Source: Ampullaceana balthica (Eukaryota > Mollusca > Gastropoda > Lymnaeidae). From it: 64,000 nucleotides of DNA. Positions within the stretch are counted from its first letter, which is position 1. Every line of letters starts with the position of its first letter. The position numbers and the translations under genes were made by a program. Of this stretch, positions 13,601 through 26,575 are shown piece after piece. Below the pieces are notes generated by a model that saw nothing but the letters and a program-made list of their open reading frames with translations, ran no database searches and was not told the DNA's origin. The stretch covers positions 186,001-250,000 of the forward strand of contig CALYLW010000739.1 of the NCBI GenBank assembly GCA_944989445.1, in the 5' to 3' direction.

Positions 13601-16163
13601 CGAGTTAATATAAAGGATTTAATAAAAACAACCCGTAAAAAACCAAGTTTTTGACTATAAATCCTTTACGTATGAGACGTAACTAAAAGAATGTTCATTA
13701 TAACACGCAGCGCAAGACCATCCAAAAATACAAAATTGCAGTTGTGTCGTAAAACGTGTTTAATATAATGCGCACCGATCAGGAATAGGTTTATAAAAAG
13801 TGTTGTCAGTAAAATACGCACCTTATTGCGCGACAGAAAGGTTGTTCAATATAATACGCACCGCGACGCTCTATCTCAAAAAATAGCATGATACATAGGA
13901 ATAAATAAAATAATCTAAAAAATCAATAATTTAATTACGGTACATGCGATCGATCTGAAATTTTGATACATTGTTTTTATCATCGGTACGAAACTGCCTG
14001 CAAAATTTCAGCTCGCTATCTTGCGAGCAAGTGGGTTAAAAATCGATCAAAAGTTTTGGCGACAAGCAAGCAAGCAAGCAAGGTCGCGCCGCAGACACCA
14101 CGAGTTAATATAAAGGATTTAAAAAAACAACCCGTAAAAAACCAAGTTTTTGACTATAAATCCTTTATGTACGAGAAGTAACTAAAAGAATGTTCATTAT
14201 AATACGCAGCGCCAGACCATCCAGAAATACAAAATTGAAGTTGTGTCGTAAAACGTGTTTAATATAATACGCACCGATCAGGAATATGTTTATAAAAAGA
14301 GCTGTCAATAAAATACGCACCTTATTGCGCGACAGAAAGGTTGTTCAATATAATACGCACCGCGACGCTCTATCTCAAAAAATAGCATGATACATAGGAA
14401 TAAATAAAATAATCTAAAAAATCAATAATTTAATTACGGTACATGCGATCGATCTGAAATTTTGATACATTGTTTTTATCATCGGTACGAAACTGCCTGC
14501 AAAATTTCAGCTCGCTATCTTGCGAGCAAGTGGGTTAAAAATCGATCAAAAGTTTTGGCGACAAGCAAGCAAGCAAGCAAGCAAGGTCCGCCGCAGACAC
14601 CACGAGTTAATATAAAGGATTTAATAAAAACAACCCGTAAAAAACCAAGTTTTTGACTATAAATCCTTTATGTACGAGAAGTAACTAAAAGAATGTTCAT
14701 TATAATACGCAGCGCCAGACCATCCAGAAATACAAAATTGCAGTTGTGTCGTAAAACATGTTTAATATAATGCGCACCGATCAGGAATATGTTTATAAAA
14801 AGAGCTGTCAATAAAATACGCACCTTATTGCGCGACAGAAAGGTTGTTCAATATAATACGCACCGCGACGCTCTATCTCAAAAAATAGCATGATACATAG
14901 GAATAAATAAAATAATCTAAAAAATCAATAATTTAATTACGGTACATGCGATCGATCTGAAATTTTGATACATTGTTTTTATCATCGGTACGAAACTGCC
15001 TGCAAAATTTCAGCTCGCTATCTTGCGAGCAAGTGGGTTAAAAATCGATCAAAAGTTTTGGCGACAAGCAAGCAAGCAAGCAAGGTCGGCCGCAGACACC
15101 ACGAGTTAATATAAAGGATTTAATAAGAAAACAACCCGTAAAAAAACCAAGTTTTTGACTATAAATCCTTTACGTATGAGAAGTAACTAAAAGAATGTTC
15201 ATTATAACACGCAGCGCCAGACCATCCAGAAATACAAAATTGAAGTTGTGTCGTAAAACATGTTTAATATAATACGCACCGATCAGGAATATGTTTATAA
15301 AAAGAGCTGTCAATAAAATACGCACCTTATTGCGCGACAGAAAGGTTGTTCAATATAATACGCACCGCGACGCTCTATCTCAAAAAATAGCATGATACAT
15401 AGGAATAAAAAAAATAATCTAAAAAATCAATAATTTAATTACGGTACATGCGATCGATCTGAAATTTTGATACATTGTTTTTATCATCGGTACGAAACTG
15501 CCTGCAAAATTTCAGCTCGCTATCTTGCGAGCAAGTGGGTTAAAAATCGATCAAAAGTTTTGGCGACAAGCAAGCAAGCAAGCAAGCAAGCAAGGTCCGC
15601 CGCAGACACCACGAGTTAATATAAAGGATTTAATAAAAACAACCCGTAAAAAAACCAAGTTTTTGACTATAAATCCTTTATCGTACTGAGACGTAACTAA
15701 AAGAATGTTCATTATAATCACGCAGCGCAAGACCATCCAGAAATACAAAATACAAAATTGCAGTTGTGTCGTAAAACGTGTTTAATATAATGCGCACCGA
15801 TCAGGAATAGGTTTATAAAAAGTGTTGTCAGTAAAATACGCACCTTATTGCGCGACAGAAAGGTTGTTCAATATAATATGCACCGCGACGCTCTATCTCA
15901 AAAAATAGCATGATACATAGGAATAAATAAAATAATCTAAAAAATCAATAATTTAATTACGCTACATGCGATCGATCTGAAATTTTGATACATTGTTTTT
16001 ATCATCGGTACGAAACTGCCTGCAAAATTTCAGCTCGCTATCTTGCGAGCAAGTGGGTTAAAAATCGATCAAAAGTTTTGGCGACAAGCAAGCAAGCAAG
16101 CAAGCAAGCAAGGTCGGTCGGTCGGCCGCAGACACCACGAGTTAATATAAAGGATTTAAAAAG
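10661..16163. repeat. About 500-bp satellite, 11 tandem copies
   Basis: Copies begin at tcctttatgtacgaga near 10661, 11167, 11665, 12164, 12663, 13163, 13662, 14161, 14664, 15166 and 15674. Spacing is 498-508 bases; much of the length difference comes from the number of caag units near the end of each copy. Two subtypes are mixed: one with tttacgtatgagacg, aataggttt and gtgttgtcag (12663, 13662 and, partly, 15674), the other with aatatgttt and gagctgtca. Each unit contains cgatcgatctgaaattttga and ends ttaatataaaggattta, linking it to elements at 18.9, 32.9-34.9 and 59.8 kb. Confidence 0.95.
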
Positions 16164-16257
16164 ACGGAATAACGCGTAATATTATTTTATATATTTTTAT
16201 GGGGGCGCGTTCTTAACAACGAAACAGCGTAAGTCGGGATAGGACCGTCGTAACCCG

Positions 16258-18253
16258 AGGTCTACCTCACAGTATATAGTCAGTCTACCTGACAGTATAT
16301 AGTCAGTCTACCTGACAGTATATAGTCAGTCTACCTGACCTGTATATAGTTATTCTACCTGACCTGTATATAGTCATTCTACCTGACAGTATATAGTCAT
16401 TCTACCTGACCTGTATATAGTCATTCTACCTGACCTGTATATAGTCATTCTACCTGACCTGTATATAGTCATTCTACCTGACCTGTATATAGTCATTCTA
16501 CCTGACAGTATATAGTCATTCTACCTGACCTGTATATAGTCATTCTACCTGACCTGTATATAGTCATTCTACCTGACCTGTATATAGTCATTCTACCTGA
16601 CCTGTATATAGTCATTCTACCTGACCTGTATATAGTCAGTCTTCCTGACCTGTATATAGTCATTCTACTTGACCTGTATATAGTCATTCTACCTGACCTG
16701 TATATAGTCATTCTACCTGACCTGTATATAGTCATTCTACCTGACCTGTATATAGTCATTCTACCTGACCTGTATATAGTCAGTCTACCTGACCTGTATA
16801 TAAACATTCTACCTGACAGTATATAGTCATTCTACCTGACCTGTATATAGGCATTCTACCTGACCTGTATATAGTCATTCTACCTGACCTGTATATAAAC
16901 ATTCTACCTGACAGTATATAGTCAGTCTACCTGACCTGTATATAAACATTCTACCTGACCTGTATATAGTCAGTCTACCTGACCTGTATATAAACATTCT
17001 ACCTGACAGTATATAGTCATTCTACCTGACCTGTATATAGGCATTCTACCTGACCTGTATATAGTCATTCTACCTGACCTGTACATAGTCAGTCTACCTG
17101 ACCTGTATATAAACATTCTACCTGACAGTATATAGTCATTCTACCTGACCTGTATATAGTCATTCTACCTGACTGTATATAGTCATTCTACCTGACCTGT
17201 ATATAGTCATTCTACCTGACAGTATATAGTCATTCTACCTGACCTGTATATAGTCATTCTACCTGACCTGTATATAGTCATTCTACCTGACCTGTATATA
17301 GTCATTCTACCTGACCTGTATATAGTCATTCTACCTGACCTGTATATAGTCAGTCTACCTGACCTGTATATAGTCATTCTACCTGACCTGTATATAGTCA
17401 GTCTACCTGACCTGTATATAGTCATTCTACCTGACAGTATATAGTCATTCTACCTGACCTGTATATAGTCATTCTACCTGACCTGTATATAGTCATTCTA
17501 CCTGACCTGTATATAGTCATTCTACCTGACCTGTATAAAGTCATTCTACCTGACCTGTATATAGTCATTCTACCTGACCTGTATATAGTCATTCTACCTG
17601 ACCTGTATATAGTCAGTCTACCTGACCTGTATATAGTCATTCTACCTGACCTGTATATAGTCAGTCTACCTGACCTGTATATAGTCATTCTACCTGACCT
17701 GTATATAGTCATTCTACCTGACCTGTATATAGTCATTCTACCTGACCTGTATATAGTCATTCTACCTGACCTGTATATAGTCATTCTACCTGACCTGTAT
17801 ATAGTCATTCTACCTGACAGTATATAGTCATTCTACCTGACCTGTATATAGTCATTCTACCTGACCTGTATATAGTCATTCTACCTGACCTGTATATAGT
17901 CATTCTACCTGACCTGTATATAGTCATTCTACCTGACCTGTATATAGTCAGTCTACCTGACCTGTATATAGTCATTCTACCTGACCTGTATATAGTCAGT
18001 CTACCTGACCTGTATATAGTCATTCTACCTGACCTGTATATAGTCATTCTACCTGACCTGTATATAGGCATTCTACCTGACCTGTATATAGTCATTCTAC
18101 CTGACCTGTATATAGTCAGTCTACCTTACCTGTATATAGTCAGTCTACCTGACCTGTATATAGTCATTCTACCTGACCTGTATATAGTCATTCTACCTGA
18201 CCTGTATATAGTCAGTCTACCTGACCTGTATATAGTCATTCTACCTGACCTGT
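16258..18253. repeat. 24-bp minisatellite, about 83 copies
   Basis: The unit is tctacctgacctgtatatag followed by tcat. Variants include a one-base-shorter form with cagtat, tcag for tcat, and aaacat for agtcat. Because 24 is divisible by three, the minus strand shows open frames of an eight-residue repeat (MTIYRSGR). These have no start context or flanking coding sequence and are not genes. Confidence 0.97.
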
Positions 18254-18481
18254 ATATAAACATACATATCTAAGCTTGCACGCCTTTCATAGATATAAAT
18301 AAAACAAAAATATTAACTCAAAGACATTTAATTCATAATTTTCCTCTAAAAAAACAACAACGAAGACCAATCTTTTGATTTTTTTTTGTTCTTGAAAAAT
18401 CATACCCCCCCCCTTCCACAGTGGTGGAGCGGGTAGGGGTGGGGTTCGTCCATGGTGTCAGTATGCCAAAACCCAGTTGGC
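18254..18481. repeat. 235-bp spacer, right copy
   Basis: Near-identical direct copy of 10428-10660. After it the element continues uniquely to its right terminus. Confidence 0.9.
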
Positions 18482-18919
18482 ATTATGTCATTTAAAACAA
18501 AAGACACCGCCTCTTTCATGCCCAGCCTTTTTAAAGCACTCTCTGGTGCTGCTGTTTGATTTCTTTGTTTCCTAATTTGTTATATTGTTGTTTGTTGGGA
18601 CTGTTGCATCATTGCATGTTAACTGATATTTGTTTTATGAAAAAGTTTTTGCGTTTAAGGTATTTCATTGTATTTCGTAATTTCTTTCTTGGTGAAAAAA
18701 TGTGTCTTCTTTTTTTTCGACATAAAATCGTACACAGTAAAATTTTAGATTTTGGTGTCACCCCCTTGATGGTGTCACCCGGGGCGGCCCGGGCGGCCCA
18801 CCCCCCACCTCCCTAGGGACGCCACTGCGCCTAGGGCCTCCAATTCCCGTAGGCCGGTCCTGCTAACAGACACACAGAATGCCAAGCTAAATAAAAAGCG
18901 TTTAAAATTAAACAAACCC

Positions 18920-19323
18920 GTAAAAACAATTTTTTTTACTATAAATCCCTTATATATGAGACACAACTAACAGTATTGACTAAGTTCAATATGATACGCA
19001 TCGCGCGACAAACATTTACATACTGAAACTGACTGAGCTCCCCTGGCTTTAAAACCCGGGGGGGGGGTGGACATCGATGGCTGGACTGAACTCAAGTGGC
19101 ACGTGGGAGGCGAACAATAGCAAACGGCGACATTGAATTACATAGAGTTACAAAGAGATAAACTAAAAATGCATTAATTTAATTACGGTACAATCGATCG
19201 ATCTGCAATTTTGATACAATGTATTGTTAGGTGACACGGATATATGACTATGTGCAAAGTTTCAGCTCGATAGCATCACGGGAAGTTGGTCATTTTTAAA
19301 TCCCTTATATTAACTTCACCGGC

Positions 19324-19397
<74 letters not shown>

Positions 19398-19800
19398 TGG
19401 GCGGGCGGAAAAACAGAAGTCAAAAATGACCCACTTCCCATGATCCGATCGAACTGAAATTTGGCACACGGACCCGTCTAACCTAACAATGCATCGTATC
19501 AAAATTTCAGATCGATCGAACGTACCGTAATTAAATTAATGCATTTTTAGTTTATCCTTATATGAGGTATGTAATTTAGATTCACTGTTTGTTATTGTTT
19601 TTTTCCCACGTGAATGTTTGAGTTGTCACGACCCATCGAATTACCGCGTGCTTTTGTTTACATTTTACGTGTCATGCTGAGCTCAGTCCCCCCCCCCTAG
19701 GGTTATGAAGCAAAGTTGAGTTAAGAGTTAGAAAATACTGTTAGTTATGTCTCATATATAAGGGATTTATAGTCAAAAACTTTGTTTTTACGGGTTTGTT
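18920..19800. mobile_element. Inverted pair of satellite-related elements
   Basis: A forward copy (aaatcccttatatatgagac from about 18943) meets an inverted copy ending in gtctcatatataagggattt near 19765. The shared core cgatcgatctgaaattt is present in both orientations (near 19195 and 19510). A (TC)n tract lies at the centre. The arrangement could form a large hairpin. No coding sequence is seen. Confidence 0.7.
19319..19393. repeat. (TC)n microsatellite
   Basis: About 37 ct dinucleotides at the centre of the inverted element pair. Confidence 0.97.
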
Positions 19801-19859
19801 TTATTTACTTTTGTTTTTCCGCCCGACTGACCGCGAGCCCAAGACAGACAAGACGGTGA

Positions 19860-20106
19860 AGTTAATATTAAGGATTTAATAAATAAAATAATCTAAAAAA
19901 TCAATAATTCAATTACGGTACATGGGATCAATCTGAAATTTTGATGCATTGTTTTTATCATCGGTACGAAACTGCCTGCAAAATTTCAGCTCGCTAGCCT
20001 ACGAGGAAGTGGGTTAAAAATTGATCCAAAGTTTTGGCGACAAGCAAGGGTTCAAGGGTGCAAGGGTGTAAGCAAGCAGACACCACGATCTAATATAAAG
20101 GATTTA
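19860..20106. repeat. Isolated half-unit of the 500-bp satellite
   Basis: The segment from taataaataaaataatctaa to aatataaaggatttaa matches the second half of the satellite inside the hAT-like element, but lies outside it. It ends 86 bases before the exon at 20192. Confidence 0.8.
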
Positions 20107-20191
20107 AAAACACACACATACCACCTCCTTCCCTAGACCAGAATCGTATCCACATGAATTCCTCCTCGTAACTCATTGTCCGGCATTTCAG

Positions 20192-20291
20192 AATCTCGTG
20201 TCGCCACCTCAACAACAGGGACGTAACTCTCCAGGAACTGGCTGATACTCAGATAGCAAACAATGTGCACAGAGCCATGAAGGTGGCGGAG
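20192..20291 (+). CDS. TMEM179-like gene, third visible exon
   Basis: Acceptor cggcatttcag, donor GAG|gtacgt. 100 bases: one base completes a Gly codon, then 33 codons ending in phase 0. It starts ISCRHLNNRDVTLQELADTQ, a polar extracytoplasmic loop with the second loop cysteine, predicted to precede the last membrane segment. Confidence 0.8.
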
Positions 20292-20380
20292 GTACGTCAG
20301 GTTTGGGGGGGGGGAGGGGTGGAGTGAGTGGCTCGCCTACTGGCAAGTCCTTCATGTGCCGGTGTATAACTCTAACTAAA

Positions 20381-23300
20381 AGTTGTATACTGACATGACT
20401 ATGACGCCCCTGAGTTGTATACTGACATGCCTATGACGCCCCCGAGTTGTATACTGACATGCCTATGACGCCCTTGAGTTGTATACTGACATGCCTATGA
20501 CGCCCCTGAGTTGTATACTGACATGCCTATGACGCCCCTGAGTTGTATACTGACATGCCTATGACGCCCCTGAGTTGTATACTGACATGCCTATGACGCC
20601 CCTGAGTTGTATACTGACATGCCTATGACGCCCCTGAGTTGTATACTGACATGCCTATGACGCCCCTGAGTTGTATACTGACATGCCTATGACGCCCCTG
20701 AGTTGTATACTGACATGCCTATGACGCCCCTGAGTTGTATAATGACATGCCTATGACGCCCCCGAGTTGTATACTGACATGCCTATGACGCCCCTGAGTT
20801 GTATACTGACATGCCTATGACGCCCCTGAGTTGTATACTACTGACATGCCTATGACTCCCCTGAGTTGTATACTGACATGCCTATGACGCCCCTGAGTTG
20901 TATACTGACATGCCTATGACGCCCCTGAGTTGTATACTGACATGCCTATGACGCCCCTGAGTTGTATACTGACATGCCTATGACGCCCCTGAGTTGTATA
21001 CTGACATGCCTATGACGCCCCTGAGTTGTATACTGACATGCCTATGACGCCCCTGAGTTGTATACTGACATGCCTATGACGCCCCTGAGTTGTATACTGA
21101 CATGCCTATGACGCCCCTGAGTTGTATACTGACATGCCTATGACGCCCCTGAGTTGTATACTGACATGCCTATGACGCCCCTGAGTTGTATACTGACATG
21201 CCTATGACGCCCCTGAGTTGTATACTGACATGCCTATGACGCCCCTGAGTTGTATACTGACATGCCTATGACGCCCCTGAGTTGTATACTGACATGCCTA
21301 TGACGCCCCTGAGTTGTATACTGACATGCCTATGACGCCCCTGAGTTGTATACTGACATGCCTATGACGCCCCTGAGTTGTATACTGACATGCCTATGAC
21401 GCCCCTGAGTTGTATACTGACATGCCTATGACGCCCCTGAGTTGTATACTGACATGCCTATGACGCCCCTGAGTTGTATACTGACATGCCTATGACGCCC
21501 CTGAGTTGTATACTGACATGCCTATGACGCCCCTGAGTTGTATACTGACATGCCTATGACGCCCCTGAGTTGTATACTGACATGCCTATGACGCCCCTGA
21601 GTTGTATACTGACATGCCTATGACGCCCCTGAGTTGTATACTGACATGCCTATGACGCCCCTGAGTTGTATACTGACATGCCTATGACGCCCCTGAGTTG
21701 TATACTGACATGCCTATGACGCCCCTGAGTTGTATACTGACATGCCTATGACGCCCCTGAGTTGTATACTGACATGCCTATGACGCCCCTGAGTTGTATA
21801 CTGACATGCCTATGACGCCCCTGAGTTGTATACTGACATGCCTATGACGCCCCTGAGTTGTATACTGACATGCCTATGACGCCCCTGAGTTGTATACTGA
21901 CATGCCTATGACGCCCCTGAGTTGTATACTGACATGCCTATGACGCCCCTGAGTTGTATACTGACATGCCTATGACGCCCCTGAGTTGTATACTGACATG
22001 CCTATGACGCCCCTGAGTTGTATACTGACATGCCTATGACGCCCCTGAGTTGTATACTGACATGCCTATGACGCCCCTGAGTTGTATACTGACATGCCTA
22101 TGACGCCCCTGAGTTGTATACTGACATGCCTATGACGCCCCTGAGTTGTATACTGACATGCCTATGACGCCCCTGAGTTGTATACTGACATGCCTATGAC
22201 GCCCCTGAGTTGTATACTGACATGCCTATGACGCCCCTGAGTTGTATACTGACATGCCTATGACGCCCCTGAGTTGTATACTGACATGCCTATGACGCCC
22301 CTGAGTTGTATACTGACATGCCTATGACGCCCCTGAGTTGTATACTGACATGCCTATGACGCCCCTGAGTTGTATACTGACATGCCTATGACGCCCCTGA
22401 GTTGTATACTGACATGCCTATGACGCCCCTGAGTTGTATACTGACATGCCTATGACGCCCCTGAGTTGTATACTGACATGCCTATGACGCCCCTGAGTTG
22501 TATACTGACATGCCTATGACGCCCCTGAGTTGTATACTGACATGCCTATGACGCCCCTGAGTTGTATACTGACATGCCTATGACGCCCCTGAGTTGTATA
22601 CTGACATGCCTATGACGCCCCTGAGTTGTATACTGACATGCCTATGACGCCCCTGAGTTGTATACTGACATGCCTATGACGCCCCTGAGTTGTATACTGA
22701 CATGCCTATGACGCCCCTGAGTTGTATACTGACATGCCTATGACGCCCCTGAGTTGTATACTGACATGCCTATGACGCCCCTGAGTTGTATACTGACATG
22801 CCTATGACGCCCCTGAGTTGTATACTGACATGCCTATGACGCCCCTGAGTTGTATACTGACATGCCTATGACGCCCCTGAGTTGTATACTGACATGCCTA
22901 TGACGCCCCTGAGTTGTATACTGACATGCCTATGACGCCCCTGAGTTGTATACTGACATGCCTATGACGCCCCTGAGTTGTATACTGACATGCCTATGAC
23001 GCCCCTGAGTTGTATACTGACATGCCTATGACGCCCCTGAGTTGTATACTGACATGCCTATGACGCCCCTGAGTTGTATACTGACATGCCTATGACGCCC
23101 CTGAGTTGTATACTGACATGCCTATGACGCCCCTGAGTTGTATACTGACATGCCTATGACGCCCCTGAGTTGTATACTGACATGCCTATGACGCCCCTGA
23201 GTTGTATACTGACATGCCTATGACGCCCCTGAGTTGTATACTGACATGCCTATGACGCCCCTGAGTTGTATACTGACATGCCTATGACGCCCCTGAGTTG

Positions 23301-25921
23301 TATACTGACATGCCTATGACGCCCCTGAGTTGTATACTGACATGCCTATGACGCCCCTGAGTTGTATACTGACATGCCTATGACGCCCCTGAGTTGTATA
23401 CTGACATGCCTATGACGCCCCTGAGTTGTATACTGACATGCCTATGACGCCCCTGAGTTGTATACTGACATGCCTATGACGCCCCTGAGTTGTATACTGA
23501 CATGCCTATGACGCCCCTGAGTTGTATACTGACATGCCTATGACGCCCCTGAGTTGTATACTGACATGCCTATGACGCCCCTGAGTTGTATACTGACATG
23601 CCTATGACGCCCCTGAGTTGTATACTGACATGCCTATGACGCCCCTGAGTTGTATACTGACATGCCTATGACGCCCCTGAGTTGTATACTGACATGCCTA
23701 TGACGCCCCTGAGTTGTATACTACTGACATGCCTATGACGCCCCTGAGTTGTATACTGACATGCCTATGACGCCCCTGAGTTGTATACTGACATGCCTAT
23801 GACGCCCCTGAGTTGTATACTGACATGCCTATGACGCCCCTGAGTTGTATACTGACATGCCTATGACGCCCCTGAGTTGTATACTGACATGCCTATGACG
23901 CCCCTGAGTTGTATACTGACATGCCTATGACGCCCCTGAGTTGTATACTGACATGCCTATGACGCCCCTGAGTTGTATACTGACATGCCTATGACGCCCC
24001 TGAGTTGTATACTGACATGCCTATGACGCCCCTGAGTTGTATACTGACATGCCTATGACGCCCCTGAGTTGTATACTGACATGCCTATGACGCCCCTGAG
24101 TTGTATACTGACATGCCTATGACGCCCCTGAGTTGTATACTGACATGCCTATGACGCCCCTGAGTTGTATACTGACATGCCTATGACGCCCCTGAGTTGT
24201 ATACTGACATGCCTATGACGCCCCTGAGTTGTATACTGACATGCCTATGACGCCCCTGAGTTGTATACTGACATGCCTATGACGCCCCTGAGTTGTATAC
24301 TGACATGCCTATGACGCCCCTGAGTTGTATACTGACATGCCTATGACGCCCCTGAGTTGTATACTGACATGCCTATGACGCCCCTGAGTTGTATACTGAC
24401 ATGCCTATGACGCCCCTGAGTTGTATACTGACATGCCTATGACGCCCCTGAGTTGTATACTGACATGCCTATGACGCCCCTGAGTTGTATACTGACATGC
24501 CTATGACGCCCCTGAGTTGTATACTGACATGCCTATGACGCCCCTGAGTTGTATACTGACATGCCTATGACGCCCCTGAGTTGTATACTGACATGCCTAT
24601 GACGCCCCTGAGTTGTATACTGACATGCCTATGACGCCCCTGAGTTGTATACTGACATGCCTATGACGCCCCTGAGTTGTATACTGACATGCCTATGACG
24701 CCCCTGAGTTGTATACTGACATGCCTATGACGCCCCTGAGTTGTATACTGACATGCCTATGACGCCCCTGAGTTGTATACTGACATGCCTATGACGCCCC
24801 TGAGTTGTATACTGACATGCCTATGACGCCCCTGAGTTGTATACTGACATGCCTATGACGCCCCTGAGTTGTATACTGACATGCCTATGACGCCCCTGAG
24901 TTGTATACTGACATGCCTATGACGCCCCTGAGTTGTATACTGACATGCCTATGACGCCCCTGAGTTGTATACTGACATGCCTATGACGCCCCTGAGTTGT
25001 ATACTGACATGCCTATGACGCCCCTGAGTTGTATACTGACATGCCTATGACGCCCCTGAGTTGTATACTGACATGCCTATGACGCCCCTGAGTTGTATAC
25101 TGACATGCCTATGACGCCCCCTGAGTTGTATACTGACATGCCTATGACGCCCCTGAGTTGTATACTGACATGCCTATGACGCCCCTGAGTTGTATACTGA
25201 CATGCCTATGACGCCCCTGAGTTGTATACTGACATGCCTATGACGCCCCTGAGTTGTATACTGACATGCCTATGACGCCCCTGAGTTGTATACTGACATG
25301 CCTATGACGCCCCTGAGTTGTATACTGACATGCCTATGACGCCCCTGAGTTGTATACTGACATGCCTATGACGCCCCTGAGTTGTATACTGACATGCCTA
25401 TGACGCCCCTGAGTTGTATACTGACATGCCTATGACGCCCCTGAGTTGTATACTGACATGCCTATGACGCCCCTGAGTTGTATACTGACATGCCTATGAC
25501 GCCCCTGAGTTGTATACTGACATGCCTATGACTCCCCTGAGTTGTATACTGACATGCCTATGACTCCCCTGAGTTGTATACTGACATGCCTATGACTCCC
25601 CTGAGTTGTATACTGACATGCCTATGACGCCCCTGAGTTGTATACTGACATGCCTATGACGCCCCTGAGTTGTATACTGACATGCCTGTGACGCCCCTGA
25701 GTTGTATACTGACATGCCTATGACGCCCCTGAGTTGTATACTGACATGCCTATGACGCCCCTGAGTTGTATACTGACATGCCTGTGACGCCCCTGAGTTG
25801 TATACTGACATGCCTATGACGCCCCTGAGTTGTATACTGACATGCCTATGACGCCCCTGAGTTGTATACTGACATGCCTGTGACGCCCCTGAGTTGTATA
25901 CTGACATGCCCCTGAATTGTA
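20381..25921. repeat. 32-bp minisatellite, about 173 copies
   Basis: The unit is ctgacatgcctatgacgccc followed by ctgagttgtata. It is extremely uniform from about 20860 to 25500, with rare variants (one extra C near 25120, ctactgac insertions near 20835 and 23720). Variants tgactccc and cctgtgac cluster near the right end (25530-25890). It begins 90 bases after the exon 3 donor. Confidence 0.98.
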
Positions 25922-26286
25922 AAAAACAAAATACCTACAAAAACTCTCGTCATTTAATATCCAAGATTTCCTGACTGTTAAATAAGGCACACAATTGTTT
26001 TCAGTTTCAGACTCCATCTCTTAAACATTGTGCCTTTCAAGACTTAGTCTGAAGGTGGGACAACCTTCCCTTCCCCCCAGACACACACACCTCAAACGAT
26101 GGGTTTAAATAAATGGAAATTGAAGTGTCACCTAAAAATATTTTTTTTTATGATTTACTTCATTTTCCCCAGAATAACATTAGTATTACTACATTATAGA
26201 TCCATGAACTTATTACATGATGTCTCTCTCCCCCCTCTACCAACAGAATGCAATAGAAACAAACAAATTGTAACATTGGTCGGGTC

Positions 26287-26512
26287 CAAAGTTCCCTCTA
26301 AGGTTCCTTGGTTCCTGTGTGCAAAGTAAAAAAAACAACTAGAGTACAAATTAGCACACAGCATCCATTATTCATGCAAAATTTTACACCCCAAAAAACC
26401 CACAGATATTAAGTTATCCTTGTAAAATTTTCTGTGTGGTAATTCTAAACTGCTGTGCTGCGTCAGACAGATAACTACGTGGCCCCACAGCTTAATGTTA
26501 AAAGGAACATCG
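26287..26512 (-). mobile_element. hAT-like MITE, full copy
   Basis: In reverse it matches the elements at 58944 and 4874 (ends related to CAATGTTCC, core gacgcagcacagcagtttag, and ctttgcacacagg). Imperfect flanking 8-mers are gtcgggtc (26279-26286) and gtggtgtc (26513-26520), 6 of 8 identical. No reading frame. Confidence 0.55.
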
Positions 26513-26575
26513 GTGGTGTCCAATACATTCTCACCCCCTACCCGCTAAACAGAATTAACTTAATCATTACTTCAT

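Larger units (their letters stand above)
10059..18827. mobile_element. hAT-like element, 8.8 kb, packed with satellite DNA
   Basis: Left end CAGAGGCGTCACTAGGG and inverted right end CAGTGGCGTCCCTAGGG match at 15 of 17 positions. They are flanked by the exact 8-bp duplication cgcctagg (10051-10058 and 18828-18835). In order it contains a (GA)n tract, five 24-bp units, a 235-bp spacer, eleven 500-bp satellite units, a long 24-bp array, and a second copy of the spacer. No transposase frame is visible, so it is non-autonomous. Such a length is unusual for a MITE and reflects internal repeat growth. Confidence 0.75.
9865..18870. mobile_element. Outer TIR transposon interrupted by a nested hAT-like element
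   Basis: The direct repeat gctaacaga occurs at 9865-9873 and 18862-18870. Just inside, the termini are inverted: AGGGCCGGC at 9874 and GCCGGTCCT ending at 18861. The element's own sequence is only about 220 bp (9874-10058 and 18828-18861). The remainder is the inner element, inserted in its cgcctagg. The left arm has an internal duplication (ggcaaactaggcagccg twice). The 8- or 9-bp duplication and short inverted ends suggest a hAT-class MITE. Confidence 0.65.

Noticed and set aside
12964..16179. Recurring frames starting MIHCFYHRYETACK in the 500-bp satellite
   Set aside because: About 64 codons, same position in several copies, but lost in others by caag-number changes; no conserved domain and no sign of coding constraint.
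16493..18095. Minus-strand frames encoding an eight-residue repeat (MTIYRSGR)
   Set aside because: They are produced by a 24-bp array whose length is a multiple of three; frame breaks occur at the 23-bp variants, and there is no flanking coding sequence.
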